From: Chitinophaga pinensis
Lineage (GTDB): Bacteria > Bacteroidota > Bacteroidia > Chitinophagales > Chitinophagaceae
Reading direction: 5' to 3'
DNA length: 64,000 nt
Assembly (NCBI GenBank): GCA_945878115.1
Contig: CAMDVD010000003.1
Span: 1-64,000 of the forward strand
In this document: piece by piece, positions 53,313 to 63,757 of the stretch
Layout of the letters: the number at the start of each line of letters is the position of its first letter
Numbering within the stretch: position 1 is the first letter of the stretch
The notes under the pieces: generated by a model
What the model was told of the DNA's origin: nothing
The model's database searches: none
What the model saw: only the letters and a program-made list of their open reading frames with translations
Position numbers and translations under genes: made by a program

Positions 53313-56300
53313 TTAAAAGCTGGTAATATCTGTAGGTCTCATGGCACCAAACCACTTCAATACAGTTTCTCCAATACCTGGTAAATTAACATGGACTAAA
53401 TACAAACCGCTTGCAATAGGAATACCCTTATCATTTTTTATATCCCAATCTACGTAAGCGGTTTTATTATCATTCTTCTTTATTGTTTTTATTAAATTAC
53501 CATCAATCGTAAATATCTTAATTATAGCCTCATCAGGTAAATTAATGATTCTCACTTTATTTTCCAATCTATTTGCTTCATATTCAGAATAAGCATAATA
53601 AGGATTTGGAACAACATGTATACGTTTAAAAATTTCGTCCTTATTATCTGTGTAGCTATTTCCTGCATCACCAAGTTTACGAGGAACGATATCATTTGTA
53701 CTAAATGTGTAAAGTGGCCATCCATTATTCTTTAAAGTTTGACTAGGATCTGGTTGATACCATGTATATGGACGAGTAACACGTATAGAAACTCTTGTCG
53801 TAGTTGGAATAAGCCCATCTTTTAAAGAACCTAGTTTCTTATTCGATTTAAGCATTGGTACACCAACCCACATCATTGATTTATATGCTGCTGTAAAAGT
53901 TGCATCTCCACCACTATTAATATTATTCTTAATAACAGAAGCGAAAGCGGCACCGCCATCATACTTAGTACGATGTACATAAATAATATGCTTACCGCCC
54001 CAAGCATTCACTTTACCATTTAATGGATCTCTTTCACGAGAAGTTGGATTCCAAATTAAATCATTGCCTCTATCAAATACATTGAATGATTCTTCGCCGA
54101 AGGAAATGTTTAATCTTTCCCCAGTTTCAATATTAATAGCGTACCCTGGGAACCAACTCATTCCTGAATCAGCAACATTGGAAGAATAAACTGGATTACC
54201 ATTAGCATCAACTTCTTTGTCCCAACCAGCATGTTTTCTTAAGGTATACTTATACGATCCTCGTTCTGCATTCGTCAAAGACCCCACATGATCAGTCATT
54301 TCAATAACAGCACATCTTGTCCATAAACTTTTATCTGCAGTAAATACTAAGTCAATACTGTAGATATCTTGTAATCTTGTACGGTTATTACCGCTACCGT
54401 ACATTAATCCAAATCCACATTCATCATTATTATTATTCGAAACTAAATTGTAAGGTGCAAAAGTACCATTCACAACTCCTTCAAAAGCTCCCAATTTATC
54501 TTTATTTTTTAATACTGGAAGACCTGTTCCTTGTGGAGGTGGCGAGATCGAATTATCCCAGTCAATCATTGAACATTGATTAACTCCATCATCCGTATTT
54601 GCAGTATACTCTATTCCTGATCTAATCCAATTATTGAACGATTTACCATCAACATCTTTAACACCTGATAACCAATTATTGTTCACATCTTCAAAAATAA
54701 CAGAAGAAGTAATTAATCCATTTGTCTTGCTTGATGAATCATTATCTCCAGGACGAATTTGTTGTTCAGCCGCTGCAGCTATTCCCCAGTTGATACTGTC
54801 CTTTCCACTAACTGAATATTTTCTTAAATACTTTTCACTGTATTGATCTAAATTAACATCACTATATATTTCTTGACCAGTTGTTGTGTTTACAATTCTC
54901 CATTTGGCACTATCTGCTTTTGCACCTAATGAAGTATCCACACCATTGGTGTAAAATGCATTTACGTCAAACCACACTTCGTAGTTTCCAGGTTTGATAC
55001 TATCTGGATTTACAACAGCTAGATGCAGTGGGCCAGCATTTCCTTTATACGTTGGAAAATAAGATTGACTATTTGCACCTAATGCTTCCATTTCAGATTC
55101 TTCTGTTAATTCCATAGCAATGCCACTATTTCCTTTTCCTTCAATTCTTTTTAATTGAATACCTGTACCATAATCTGCATAGGTTTGAATATATAAACTA
55201 TCTGTTGCAGGATGAGGCATTGCTGTAACAATTTGTATTGGTAATTCTCGACCATCTGTTCTACTTTCTATGTACTCTTTATCTTGTGTACTATCCGCCT
55301 TAGCCGGGTCAAAGGCTCTGAATTTATTATATCCATAAGCTACAACGATATAATAATAAGTCTTATAGTTTATTAAACTTTTAGAAGTACCTACAGCGAA
55401 CGCATCACTAATAATTTCAAAAGAATGTGATATTCCATTATCTGTACCGCTAGCCATTAACTTAGGAACATAATAGTTGGCAGAAATTTGTGGATCTACT
55501 TCGAAGTTTATTAAATCTTTTATGTCATTTTTTTTATCGCATTGAAATACAATTCTTGCTTTATCTGTATTAACTGATCCATCTTTACTTCGTAAATCAG
55601 AAGTTGATACACTTGCATTTTTCAATTGATAAACAATATATCCTTCAAATTTATATAACGAATCAGGAGAACCATTTTTAAAAGCCTTTTTTGAAACTTC
55701 CCGTTGATAGGCATCTGAAGTACTAGTTCCCAAATTATAACCATACTTTTCACCAAAATTATTAGAACCTGGTAAATTATCTAAATCAAAAATTAATCTT
55801 TTATCTAAAGGTTGAACAACTACTTTAGGTGCTTGCGGCCCAAAAGGAAGTTTAAATGCGTTATCAAACAGATCCTGTGCTTTATCATCACATATTTGAA
55901 TTTTTGAGAAACAAGCTGAACTTCCGCCACCAACATTTGGTACCCAAACGGCACCTATCGTAATATTATTTGGCTCAGCACCAGGAATTAAAGGAAAAGG
56001 ACCAGAAGAGTGAATAAATCTTCTGTCATCTGGCACATTGCCACAACTAGCTTCAGACCAGCCACCTTTACAAGGATCTCCATAGAAAATGAATTTTGTT
56101 GAAGTACCTGCCGCTCTAGCGTTACAAGCTGTAGTAAATGGTTGACCATCCTTCCAAGTACCCGTAATATAACCATAATAATCATCAGTAACATCAGGAT
56201 TACCTGTTGGTCCACTGATATTATTAAAATAAGTAAATACAGTCATTTTCAATTCTGTATCCTTCGTTGTATTTGGTATTCTGTATTTAGGCCCTTGAAA

Positions 56301-57332
56301 ATAGTCAACACCAACCATTGGTATTTCAAAACCATAACCTGCTGCACCTTCATCATATCCATCTCCATTATAGAGAATGCCTAAACCACGTGCCGTGTCG
56401 CAACCTACGTAATCATCAAAAGCAGCACCTAAATCAGCGTCGCACCATGTAGCCATATAGGTACTATCTAATTGAGAAGTACTAAAATTATAAATTTTAT
56501 AATTATAAAAAGTAGATTCATTTAAACAATCATTTGTAGCGAATGCAAAAGCAGCAGCATGAATTTCTAATCCAATCGCATCTGAACCAGTTTCTGTTTT
56601 AATATCGCCTTTATCATTAAAAATCCACCAAATATATTGGTCTCCTACTATCTTAGGATAATCACCATTATTCCAATTATACTTACCATCGCCATCAATA
56701 TCCACGAAATCAGCCATGTCACGAGTAGGCGGATAAATCAAAGAATTACTAGAACTTTTGATATAAGGGTTTCCTTTTGCAGGCCACTCTTTTATGATAT
56801 CCGGTACAGCGGAAGCTCCAACTGATTGTATCTTATTTTTAATATCTATAGGATCTGTAAGTCCAGCAAAAATATTTTTAAATTTATTAATATCAGATGC
56901 ATTTATTTTCCAAAATCGGTCCCAATCAGCACATGTTTGGAATCCAATACTATAATTATTGGTCTCATCCAATGGTCCTGACCAATAATCATTACCAGTT
57001 TGACGATAGGTTTGGGCAGCAATTTTCAATATTCCCGAAGAAGCATCTATACCTCCAATCCAGAGTGAACCAGCAAACAATGAATTTTTATTACTTCCTT
57101 TTGGAACTTCATAAGAGGCTGTCCCTGTAGGAATATCCCACCACATATCACCGCCATCCATCAAATGCGATCTAACATTATTAACATCCAAATCAATAAC
57201 AGCAGTAGTTGCATTACAACCTGCAGCCGTTTTATGTAATCCTGCTTTGGCTTTTGCTCCAACATTCGGTAAGCCATAACTCGCATATACACTGATTGAT
57301 AATGCGAAAATTGATACAAGTATTTTTTTCAT
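53313..57332 (-). CDS. Giant secreted protein with FlgD/T9SS-like C-terminus
   Basis: 1,339 residues. Signal peptide about 1-20 (VSIFALSISVYASYG). The N-terminus contains DLDVNNVRSHLMDGGDMWWD, LFAGSLWIGGIDASSG and TYRQTGNDYWSGPLD, a pattern I have seen in a family of large Bacteroidota proteins with no assigned function. Many Asp/Asn-rich stretches follow (VDIDGDGKYNWNNGDYP). The last 85 residues are FlgD-Ig/T9SS-like (HVVPNPYYAYSEYEANR, KIFTIDGNLIKTI, DIKNDKGIPIASGLYLVHV), ending in FGAMRPTDITSF, not a basic tail. It lies between a TonB-dependent receptor (21 bp upstream) and a PorV-like barrel, and is probably surface-exposed. Confidence 0.87.
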   Translation of the reverse strand: MKKILVSIFALSISVYASYGLPNVGAKAKAGLHKTAAGCNATTAVIDLDVNNVRSHLMDGGDMWWDIPTGTASYEVPKGSNKNSLFAGSLWIGGIDASSGILKIAAQTYRQTGNDYWSGPLDETNNYSIGFQTCADWDRFWKINASDINKFKNIFAGLTDPIDIKNKIQSVGASAVPDIIKEWPAKGNPYIKSSSNSLIYPPTRDMADFVDIDGDGKYNWNNGDYPKIVGDQYIWWIFNDKGDIKTETGSDAIGLEIHAAAFAFATNDCLNESTFYNYKIYNFSTSQLDSTYMATWCDADLGAAFDDYVGCDTARGLGILYNGDGYDEGAAGYGFEIPMVGVDYFQGPKYRIPNTTKDTELKMTVFTYFNNISGPTGNPDVTDDYYGYITGTWKDGQPFTTACNARAAGTSTKFIFYGDPCKGGWSEASCGNVPDDRRFIHSSGPFPLIPGAEPNNITIGAVWVPNVGGGSSACFSKIQICDDKAQDLFDNAFKLPFGPQAPKVVVQPLDKRLIFDLDNLPGSNNFGEKYGYNLGTSTSDAYQREVSKKAFKNGSPDSLYKFEGYIVYQLKNASVSTSDLRSKDGSVNTDKARIVFQCDKKNDIKDLINFEVDPQISANYYVPKLMASGTDNGISHSFEIISDAFAVGTSKSLINYKTYYYIVVAYGYNKFRAFDPAKADSTQDKEYIESRTDGRELPIQIVTAMPHPATDSLYIQTYADYGTGIQLKRIEGKGNSGIAMELTEESEMEALGANSQSYFPTYKGNAGPLHLAVVNPDSIKPGNYEVWFDVNAFYTNGVDTSLGAKADSAKWRIVNTTTGQEIYSDVNLDQYSEKYLRKYSVSGKDSINWGIAAAAEQQIRPGDNDSSSKTNGLITSSVIFEDVNNNWLSGVKDVDGKSFNNWIRSGIEYTANTDDGVNQCSMIDWDNSISPPPQGTGLPVLKNKDKLGAFEGVVNGTFAPYNLVSNNNNDECGFGLMYGSGNNRTRLQDIYSIDLVFTADKSLWTRCAVIEMTDHVGSLTNAERGSYKYTLRKHAGWDKEVDANGNPVYSSNVADSGMSWFPGYAINIETGERLNISFGEESFNVFDRGNDLIWNPTSRERDPLNGKVNAWGGKHIIYVHRTKYDGGAAFASVIKNNINSGGDATFTAAYKSMMWVGVPMLKSNKKLGSLKDGLIPTTTRVSIRVTRPYTWYQPDPSQTLKNNGWPLYTFSTNDIVPRKLGDAGNSYTDNKDEIFKRIHVVPNPYYAYSEYEANRLENKVRIINLPDEAIIKIFTIDGNLIKTIKKNDNKTAYVDWDIKNDKGIPIASGLYLVHVNLPGIGETVLKWFGAMRPTDITSF

Positions 57333-57353
57333 TTTCTAACTTTTGTATTATAA

Positions 57354-60300
57354 TTAAAAGGAAAGGTCAAAGCCAATATTAATTCTACGTGGATTGTTGT
57401 AATTATCCGGATTTAATAACTTCGCATTATATAAGTCTGTATACGCCTTTTTAAATTGAATATTGCTCAAACTTTGAATACCTTGTGGTGAAGTTAAATA
57501 ACCATCATCATTTGCAACACCTGTATAACCATATACACCTATTGCACTTTTTGTATTCAATAGGTTGGATATAAATACATAAACATTTGCAAAAAGTGGA
57601 TTACCAGATTTGATTACTTTCCCTTCAGCATCTTTTTTGGAACCATAAGTACCTAAATTAATATTCTTATCGATTCTAGTACTCAATTCAAATTGCCATG
57701 GTAAACGTGAACCATTGATAGTTCCGATAATTGGTTTACTATTGAAATCTCCTCCAACCAATGCGCTTGCGATCGCAGCTCTTGTATATGGCTCACCACT
57801 ACGTGAACGTAGGGCAAAATTGATTCCAGATTCTTTAAATGGATAATATTTCCCTATTTTAGGTCCTTTATCCTTGTCTTCATAACGATAATCTAATCGC
57901 ACATTGAACATATGTCGAGAATCAAATGACAAAGGATTTACAGTACGTAAATTGGGTTGACCAGAAGCCAATAAACTACTCTGTGAAGTAGCAGAACTAC
58001 CTGTCCCCTCAGCAAATTGCAAAGTATAATCTACTTGACAACGAATAGGTCCAGTTTTTCTGAAATCCAATTTAACGGTTGCTCCTTTGGTAGAAGAAAA
58101 GTCTCTATTGCCATAAGATTGATAAGTAATTGGGTAAGCTAAAATAAGTCTTTGCAATTGAATTTCATTCTTTCTTTCTTTTGCGTATACCTCTATGGTT
58201 AGCGCCGCTTTCTTAGAAATTTTTTGCGTATAACCTAATGAATAATTAATAGCTTTTTGCATTTTCAAATTACCATTATTAATGGTAGCTTGTCTTTCTG
58301 CCAAGAAATAATAATCATCAGGTCCAACGGTATTATTCGAGCTAGGTGTTTGTGTTACTACATCGTAGTTCCCGTAAAATAACGCATTTTCTGAAATAGG
58401 AAATGAGAACTGAATACGTGGAGACAATGAAATTTCTGGCTTATAATCTTGAAAAGAGCTATTCGGATTGAATGTAGCACTTTTTATACTGTCTGTTTTG
58501 TTGATTAACCAAGGTTGAATTGGCAAGCCTCCAGCATACAAACCAGAAAGGATAGTTGGATCTCCAATTTCCTTTCCGAATGGATCATACCAAGTATCTC
58601 CTTTTCTATAACCAACAACTGTTGGTTTTGCGGATTGGTTATTATCCACATAAACTACATAATCTTTATCAAATGTAGAAACAGATGGTGCCAAATTATC
58701 ATTATTCTCTTTATCTTGAACTAGGGCATAAGAGCCTTCCACAATATCGCCAGCTTTTCTTACACCATATAAGGAATAAGGATCTTTCAATACTTTTTGA
58801 TTCGCATCATAACGATCGATACGTAAGCCTATATTGAAATTAAAATCTTTATAAGAAAACTTATCCAAAATATAACCAAACATATAAATAGGTCTAAATG
58901 CGCCAACAGATCTGGTATAATCCCCTCTAGAGTCTGTTTTGGTCCAAAAGTCATTAAAGCTTGGTTGCTTTTTCAATTTTTTACCAAGGTAATCATAACC
59001 TAAATAACTCACATAATCATTACCGTCATTGAGTAAATCATCGGCAGAAAACATATCTAAAGAGAAAGTTTTAGGGTTTAAATAGTCAATGTCAATTAAA
59101 TCTTTATTTCTCTCATCACCATACAATTTTTTACGCAATTCTTTATCGAATCTTGCTTGATCAGAGGCAACATAAGCTCTGTCATATTTAATAGAATCAA
59201 ATGGGCTCATTACTGCTACACCAGCTATTATTTGATCATAAGTATAAGAAACCCCACCAATAATATATTGCGGATTGTCTAAATCTAAATTTTGAATTTG
59301 ACGGTTAGTTACCAAACGCATAAGACTCCAAAGACCTGATGCTGCAATACCGTAAGACCTTCTTGTTTGTTGATCATATCCGATTCCAAATTGGATGTTG
59401 TGCGTAATAGGATCTTTACGAACCCCATTTTTACCTCCTTGGTCAATATCTAAAGACGCATCTAAATTTATAGAAACTTGATCTGATTCAGCATAGCTAT
59501 AACTGCTAATCTGTGCGCCTGGCGAAGTCCACAAACTATAAACAGACGGTGCACCATCTCCATTACGCAAAGCCCCATAGGATTGTAATTGCGTTAAATT
59601 TTGTTTTGGGAATCTATTATCTGCATAAACTGACTTGGTATAGTTTTCTAATAATGGATTAACTCCGCCTGGGGTAAATGTAACTGAATCAGTTCTTTCA
59701 CCAAAATACTTAATACCTAAATAACCACCTTTACCTGTATCCAACCCATACACATCTGAACGATATGTTTGGAATTGACCAATATAGCCATAGTCAAAAG
59801 TATTTCTTACATGTTTAGGATTAGCTCCGTCACTGTATTCTTTTTGATAAGACAATTGTAAAGTATAATACGCGTTTGATATTGCAGATTTTTTATCTCC
59901 CTCCTTTATTGCAGAAACACCTTTACCAAGCTTTTGGGTAAGGCGTGCAAAACCACGAGCAGAATAGTTTACATTAATTGAATTGGCTTCAGGTGCGAAT
60001 AAAGAATTTGAAAATGACCAACCTCTTCCTTTGCTATACACAAAATAAGTTCCTAAAGTCAAATTAATGTTTTCTGTAGCTTGAAAATCCAATTTACCCA
60101 CATAATTCAATCCATAAGATTGTGCATTTTGTTTTGCTTTTACTTTATCAAAATCATTAGCAGTCAATTGCTCAGCTGTAGATACGAAATTACCAGTTCC
60201 ATTTGGATTCGCTTGTAATGGATTACTTTGAATATTATCCAAAACAGAAGATTTTATAATTGTATTTTTATTTACATTAGGATTTGGATCCTTGTCGTAA

Positions 60301-61148
60301 TTACCAGATAAATTCAGCACATAACCAATTATTGGTTTTTTAACACCATTTTTCTTTCTGCTTAAGAATGGCCCACCAAGATCTAAGGAAATTAAATTAT
60401 TATTATAACCTTCAACTGAATGTTGTGCTTGTAAACTTCCAGCAAATTTTTCTTGTAAGCCTCTTGTATTAATACTAATTACACCACCTGTTGCATTTCC
60501 ATCCTTAGCGCTCATCCCATTCATTGTTACTTCCAAAGTACCGATTGCCCCTGGAGGTAAATTAGTTCCACGAGTACCACGAATCATGATTCCATCTACC
60601 TTATACAAAGTACCTGAAGAACGCCCTCCACCAATACTTACACTATTATCGTTTGATTTTGATTGAAAAACTCCACCTGTCAAAGAAACTAAATTACCTG
60701 TATTGGTTATTCCCGTATTTTTAATATCTTTAGCAGTAATTACATTTCTACCTGGTGAATTGGGGTCAATTAGTTTAACTCTTTCAGTGCTTACTACAAA
60801 ATCTTTTTTTGAGGTAGCAATTTTTTTCTCCAATTTAAATTCAACATTGGACCGTTTATCATTCCCGACAATAACTTTCGTTCTTTCTTCCCCAATATAT
60901 CCCGAATAAGATACTTTTACTGAATAAGTACCAGGTGTTAAAGGTTTAATTTTAAAATTCCCTTGTTCATCTGTTTTAGCACCTCCTTTAAAAACACCAC
61001 CTTCGAACGCTTGAACGGTAGCAAAATCCAATGGTTTCTCTTGATCATCCACTACTCTACCATAAATTTCTCCTCCAGATGAGGCTTGTCCAAACGCAAA
61101 ACTTGTTATAAATGTTAACAGGGCTAATAATCTTAATTTTTTTATCAT
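57354..61148 (-). CDS. TonB-dependent receptor with carboxypeptidase-regulatory-like N-terminal domain
   Basis: 1,264 residues. Signal peptide about 1-21 (LALLTFITSFAFGQ). Residues 25-110 are a CarboxypepD_reg-like beta sandwich (GEIYGRVVDDQEKPLDFATV, GTYSVKVSYSGYIGEE). The plug domain lies at about 130-260 (NTGNLVSLTGGVFQSKSND, YKVDGIMIRGTRGTNLPPGAIG, GGVISINTRG), and the remaining thousand residues form the 22-stranded barrel, ending in NIGFDLSF with the terminal aromatic residue needed for membrane insertion. It imports or handles a ligand using TonB energy. No SusD partner is present; instead the giant secreted protein and PorV-like gene follow. Promoter region carries repeated TGTTAA motifs. 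Confidence 0.93.
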   Translation of the reverse strand: MIKKLRLLALLTFITSFAFGQASSGGEIYGRVVDDQEKPLDFATVQAFEGGVFKGGAKTDEQGNFKIKPLTPGTYSVKVSYSGYIGEERTKVIVGNDKRSNVEFKLEKKIATSKKDFVVSTERVKLIDPNSPGRNVITAKDIKNTGITNTGNLVSLTGGVFQSKSNDNSVSIGGGRSSGTLYKVDGIMIRGTRGTNLPPGAIGTLEVTMNGMSAKDGNATGGVISINTRGLQEKFAGSLQAQHSVEGYNNNLISLDLGGPFLSRKKNGVKKPIIGYVLNLSGNYDKDPNPNVNKNTIIKSSVLDNIQSNPLQANPNGTGNFVSTAEQLTANDFDKVKAKQNAQSYGLNYVGKLDFQATENINLTLGTYFVYSKGRGWSFSNSLFAPEANSINVNYSARGFARLTQKLGKGVSAIKEGDKKSAISNAYYTLQLSYQKEYSDGANPKHVRNTFDYGYIGQFQTYRSDVYGLDTGKGGYLGIKYFGERTDSVTFTPGGVNPLLENYTKSVYADNRFPKQNLTQLQSYGALRNGDGAPSVYSLWTSPGAQISSYSYAESDQVSINLDASLDIDQGGKNGVRKDPITHNIQFGIGYDQQTRRSYGIAASGLWSLMRLVTNRQIQNLDLDNPQYIIGGVSYTYDQIIAGVAVMSPFDSIKYDRAYVASDQARFDKELRKKLYGDERNKDLIDIDYLNPKTFSLDMFSADDLLNDGNDYVSYLGYDYLGKKLKKQPSFNDFWTKTDSRGDYTRSVGAFRPIYMFGYILDKFSYKDFNFNIGLRIDRYDANQKVLKDPYSLYGVRKAGDIVEGSYALVQDKENNDNLAPSVSTFDKDYVVYVDNNQSAKPTVVGYRKGDTWYDPFGKEIGDPTILSGLYAGGLPIQPWLINKTDSIKSATFNPNSSFQDYKPEISLSPRIQFSFPISENALFYGNYDVVTQTPSSNNTVGPDDYYFLAERQATINNGNLKMQKAINYSLGYTQKISKKAALTIEVYAKERKNEIQLQRLILAYPITYQSYGNRDFSSTKGATVKLDFRKTGPIRCQVDYTLQFAEGTGSSATSQSSLLASGQPNLRTVNPLSFDSRHMFNVRLDYRYEDKDKGPKIGKYYPFKESGINFALRSRSGEPYTRAAIASALVGGDFNSKPIIGTINGSRLPWQFELSTRIDKNINLGTYGSKKDAEGKVIKSGNPLFANVYVFISNLLNTKSAIGVYGYTGVANDDGYLTSPQGIQSLSNIQFKKAYTDLYNAKLLNPDNYNNPRRINIGFDLSF

Positions 61149-61314
61149 ACTCTAAAAATATGTAAGGGTTATAAATAGTTGTTAAAAGTACACTTTATGT
61201 TAACAATTGCACAATAATTTATTTACTTATTTGTTAACACCTTGTAAACTGATTGCTTTCAATGGCATTTAATTAGGATAAAAGGTAATAATTTGGTTAA
61301 AATTTAAACTGAAA

Positions 61315-62901
61315 TTATCTTGCAATATTCACTGCTCTCTTTTCTCTTATAACTGTCACTTTAATTTGACCTGGGTATTGCATTTCTTTTTGGATACGAT
61401 CTGCAATTTCAAAAGAAAGCCTTTCACTATCTGCATCGCTTACTTTTTCAGCTTCTACTATTACTCTTAACTCTCGACCAGCTTGAATTGCATAGGCTTT
61501 TTCTACGCCAGGATAGCTAAGTGCAGTTGTTTCCAAATCTTTAATCCGCTCCAAATAACTTTGCATAATTTCTCTACGAGCGCCTGGACGGGCTCCACTT
61601 ATGGCATCACAAGCTTGGATGATAGGTGAAATCACGAATTTCATTTCCATTTCATCATGGTGTGCGCCAATAGCATTCACAACAGAAGGATGTTCCCCAA
61701 ATTTCTCAGCCAATTTCGCACCCAATAATGCATGTGACAATTCTGTTTCTTCGTCTGGCACCTTGCCGATATCATGTAATAAACCAGCTCGTTTTGCTAA
61801 TTTTGGATTTAAGCCCAATTCAGCAGCCATGATACTGCATAAGTTAGCAGTTTCACGAGAGTGCATCAATAAATTTTGACCATATGAAGAACGGAAACGC
61901 ATACGACCAACCATTCTTACTAATTCTTTATGTAAACCATGAACGCCTAATTCAATGACCGTGCGCTCACCGATTTCCATTACTTGTTCTTCTATTTGCT
62001 TTTTCGTTTTTTCTACGACTTCTTCGATACGAGCAGGGTGCATACGACCATCTTGTACAAGACGTTGCAATGAAATTCTAGCTATTTCTCGACGCAATGG
62101 ATCAAAACTAGACAAAACGATTGCTTCAGGCGTATCATCAACTACCAAATCCACACCAGTTGCGGCTTCTAGGGCACGAATATTTCTTCCTTCCCGTCCA
62201 ATGATTTGACCTTTAATATCATCACTTTCTAAATTGAAGACTGTAATCGCATTTTCAATAGCATGTTCTGTCGCAGTTCTTTGAATAGTCTGAATAATTA
62301 TTTTCTTAGCTTCTTTGTTTGCCTTTATTTTAGCTTCTTCCATTATTTCTTGGACATGGGCCATTGCTCGTGTGTTGGCTTCATCTTTAATGGCCTCAAT
62401 CAATTCCAATCTAGCATCTTCCGCCTTCAAATTAGATACTTTTTCTAATCTTTTGATATGTTCATCATGCTGCTTAGATAACTGTTCTTGCTTTATGCTA
62501 ACAACTTCTAATTGCTTATCCAGATTATTTTTTTTCTGCTCATACTCCTGCACTTGCTTTTGCGCCAACTGCGTTTTTTCATTCAAATCACTTTCCTTTT
62601 GCTTGATGCGATTCTCTCCATCATTAATTTTCTGTGTACTTTGAAGCATTTTTTGTTCATGCTCCGTTTTTAGCTTTAAGAAATGCTCTTTAGCTTCCAA
62701 CATTTTTTTATCACGAGCCGTTTCTGCTTGTTCCTTTATAGTTTCAGCCTTAGTTTGTGCATCTTTAACGGTTTGTTCTGCTTGATGTTCAGCGTCTTTT
62801 ATCGCTTTTTCTGTATTTTTATTAAAAAGTGTTTTGCCACCTATTATTCCGAGAATGAGTGCAACCACCGCTGCTATTACAGTTATTATAATTGGATCCA
62901 T
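61315..62901 (-). CDS. rny: Ribonuclease Y
   Basis: 528 residues. An N-terminal membrane anchor (about 3-24, [18 protein letters not shown]) is followed by a long charged coiled coil (30-200), a KH domain near 215-280 ([26 protein letters not shown]) and an HD domain ([35 protein letters not shown], with the catalytic HD). It is the membrane-bound endoribonuclease that starts mRNA decay. The C-terminus matches ([20 protein letters not shown]). Transcribed alone. Confidence 0.97.
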   Translation of the reverse strand: MDPIIITVIAAVVALILGIIGGKTLFNKNTEKAIKDAEHQAEQTVKDAQTKAETIKEQAETARDKKMLEAKEHFLKLKTEHEQKMLQSTQKINDGENRIKQKESDLNEKTQLAQKQVQEYEQKKNNLDKQLEVVSIKQEQLSKQHDEHIKRLEKVSNLKAEDARLELIEAIKDEANTRAMAHVQEIMEEAKIKANKEAKKIIIQTIQRTATEHAIENAITVFNLESDDIKGQIIGREGRNIRALEAATGVDLVVDDTPEAIVLSSFDPLRREIARISLQRLVQDGRMHPARIEEVVEKTKKQIEEQVMEIGERTVIELGVHGLHKELVRMVGRMRFRSSYGQNLLMHSRETANLCSIMAAELGLNPKLAKRAGLLHDIGKVPDEETELSHALLGAKLAEKFGEHPSVVNAIGAHHDEMEMKFVISPIIQACDAISGARPGARREIMQSYLERIKDLETTALSYPGVEKAYAIQAGRELRVIVEAEKVSDADSERLSFEIADRIQKEMQYPGQIKVTVIREKRAVNIAR

Positions 62902-63163
62902 ATTTAGTTAAGTTTATCATTAAATAATCCATATCGTTTTTTATTGTTATGATATGTTATTAGTTGGCGAATATAATACATTGTTTTGATATTCATATTT
63001 TTGGCATATATTCCTATGGCGGCCGTAAAAATTCTTCTAAAAAAGGGAGTTCATTCAAAAATTCATTCAATAAAATCTATGTCTAATTAACGATCCCAAT
63101 ATTTTTTGGTTATCCTTCCATTATCTTCACATTATTTATTTTACTTTGCTTCAAATTTAAAAC
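62902..63163. other. Divergent intergenic region between rny and the cytochrome gene
   Basis: 262 bases. A TATATTCG box on the minus strand (62968-62975, one mismatch) is a candidate rny promoter. No zapA gene or small RNA is visible. Confidence 0.4.
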
Positions 63164-63598
63164 ATGCGTAAGATTCTAGTATTCTCTTTTGTTGCACTTA
63201 ATATTATTTTGTTTTTAAACTGTTCTCCCAAAGTAAGCAAAAAAGTAGTGACGGAAAGTAACACGACCACTAGTGAAAAAATTGAAGAGCAAAAAAAATT
63301 AGGCATTGAAGACAGAGATATCGACATGAGTGATGCCGACAACACGGATTCAGAATGGAAACGAAAATCGATTGATGAAAAGTTTGACGCGTTAGGTAAT
63401 TTAGGCGCAGAACATCAAGACCTTGGTGTGGAGGTCTATAATTCAAAATGTGGATCTTGTCACAAATTATATTCTCCTTCCAGTAGAAATGCGATGAGTT
63501 GGATTAAGATTTTGGATAAAATGGCTCCGAAAGCCAAATTAAATGAAGAGCAACAAATCAATGTCACGGCTTTTCTAGTGAATGGAGCAAAAAAATAA
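63164..63598 (+). CDS. Mono-haem cytochrome c lipoprotein
   Basis: 144 residues. A lipobox-like LNCSP (Cys about 20) follows a hydrophobic segment. A disordered acidic linker (about 25-85, VTESNTTTSEKIEEQ, DRDIDMSDADNTDSEWK) precedes a haem domain with CGSCHKLYSP (CxxCH, about 98-102) and a candidate axial Met in KMAPKAKLNEEQ. It would be an envelope-anchored electron carrier of low-complexity type; the redox partner is unknown. Divergent from rny, followed by pyrG. Confidence 0.85.
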   Translation: MRKILVFSFVALNIILFLNCSPKVSKKVVTESNTTTSEKIEEQKKLGIEDRDIDMSDADNTDSEWKRKSIDEKFDALGNLGAEHQDLGVEVYNSKCGSCHKLYSPSSRNAMSWIKILDKMAPKAKLNEEQQINVTAFLVNGAKK

Positions 63599-63682
63599 TG
63601 GGTTAATTGACGAATCAATTCCCAATTCATCCACAAAAAAGGACAAGTTGTAATTCTTTTTTTCTGCCCTCAACTTTTATTC

Positions 63683-63690
63683 TATCTTTG
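63683..63690 (+). promoter_or_regulatory. Candidate -7 box for pyrG
   Basis: TATCTTTG matches TAnnTTTG 67 bp before the pyrG start. A TTTCTG tract about 16 bp upstream is a weak -33 region. The leader of about 60 nt is moderately long. Confidence 0.5.
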
Positions 63691-63757
63691 TGCGACCTCT
63701 AGGAAATTTCAAATTTATTTATTGTAATTCATAAGGTCAACGCAAAATATTAGAGCA

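Noticed and set aside
61149-61314. Cobalamin or other riboswitch upstream of the TonB receptor
   Set aside because: The region is AT-rich, has no B12-box-like or conserved stem, and is too short for a full cobalamin riboswitch.
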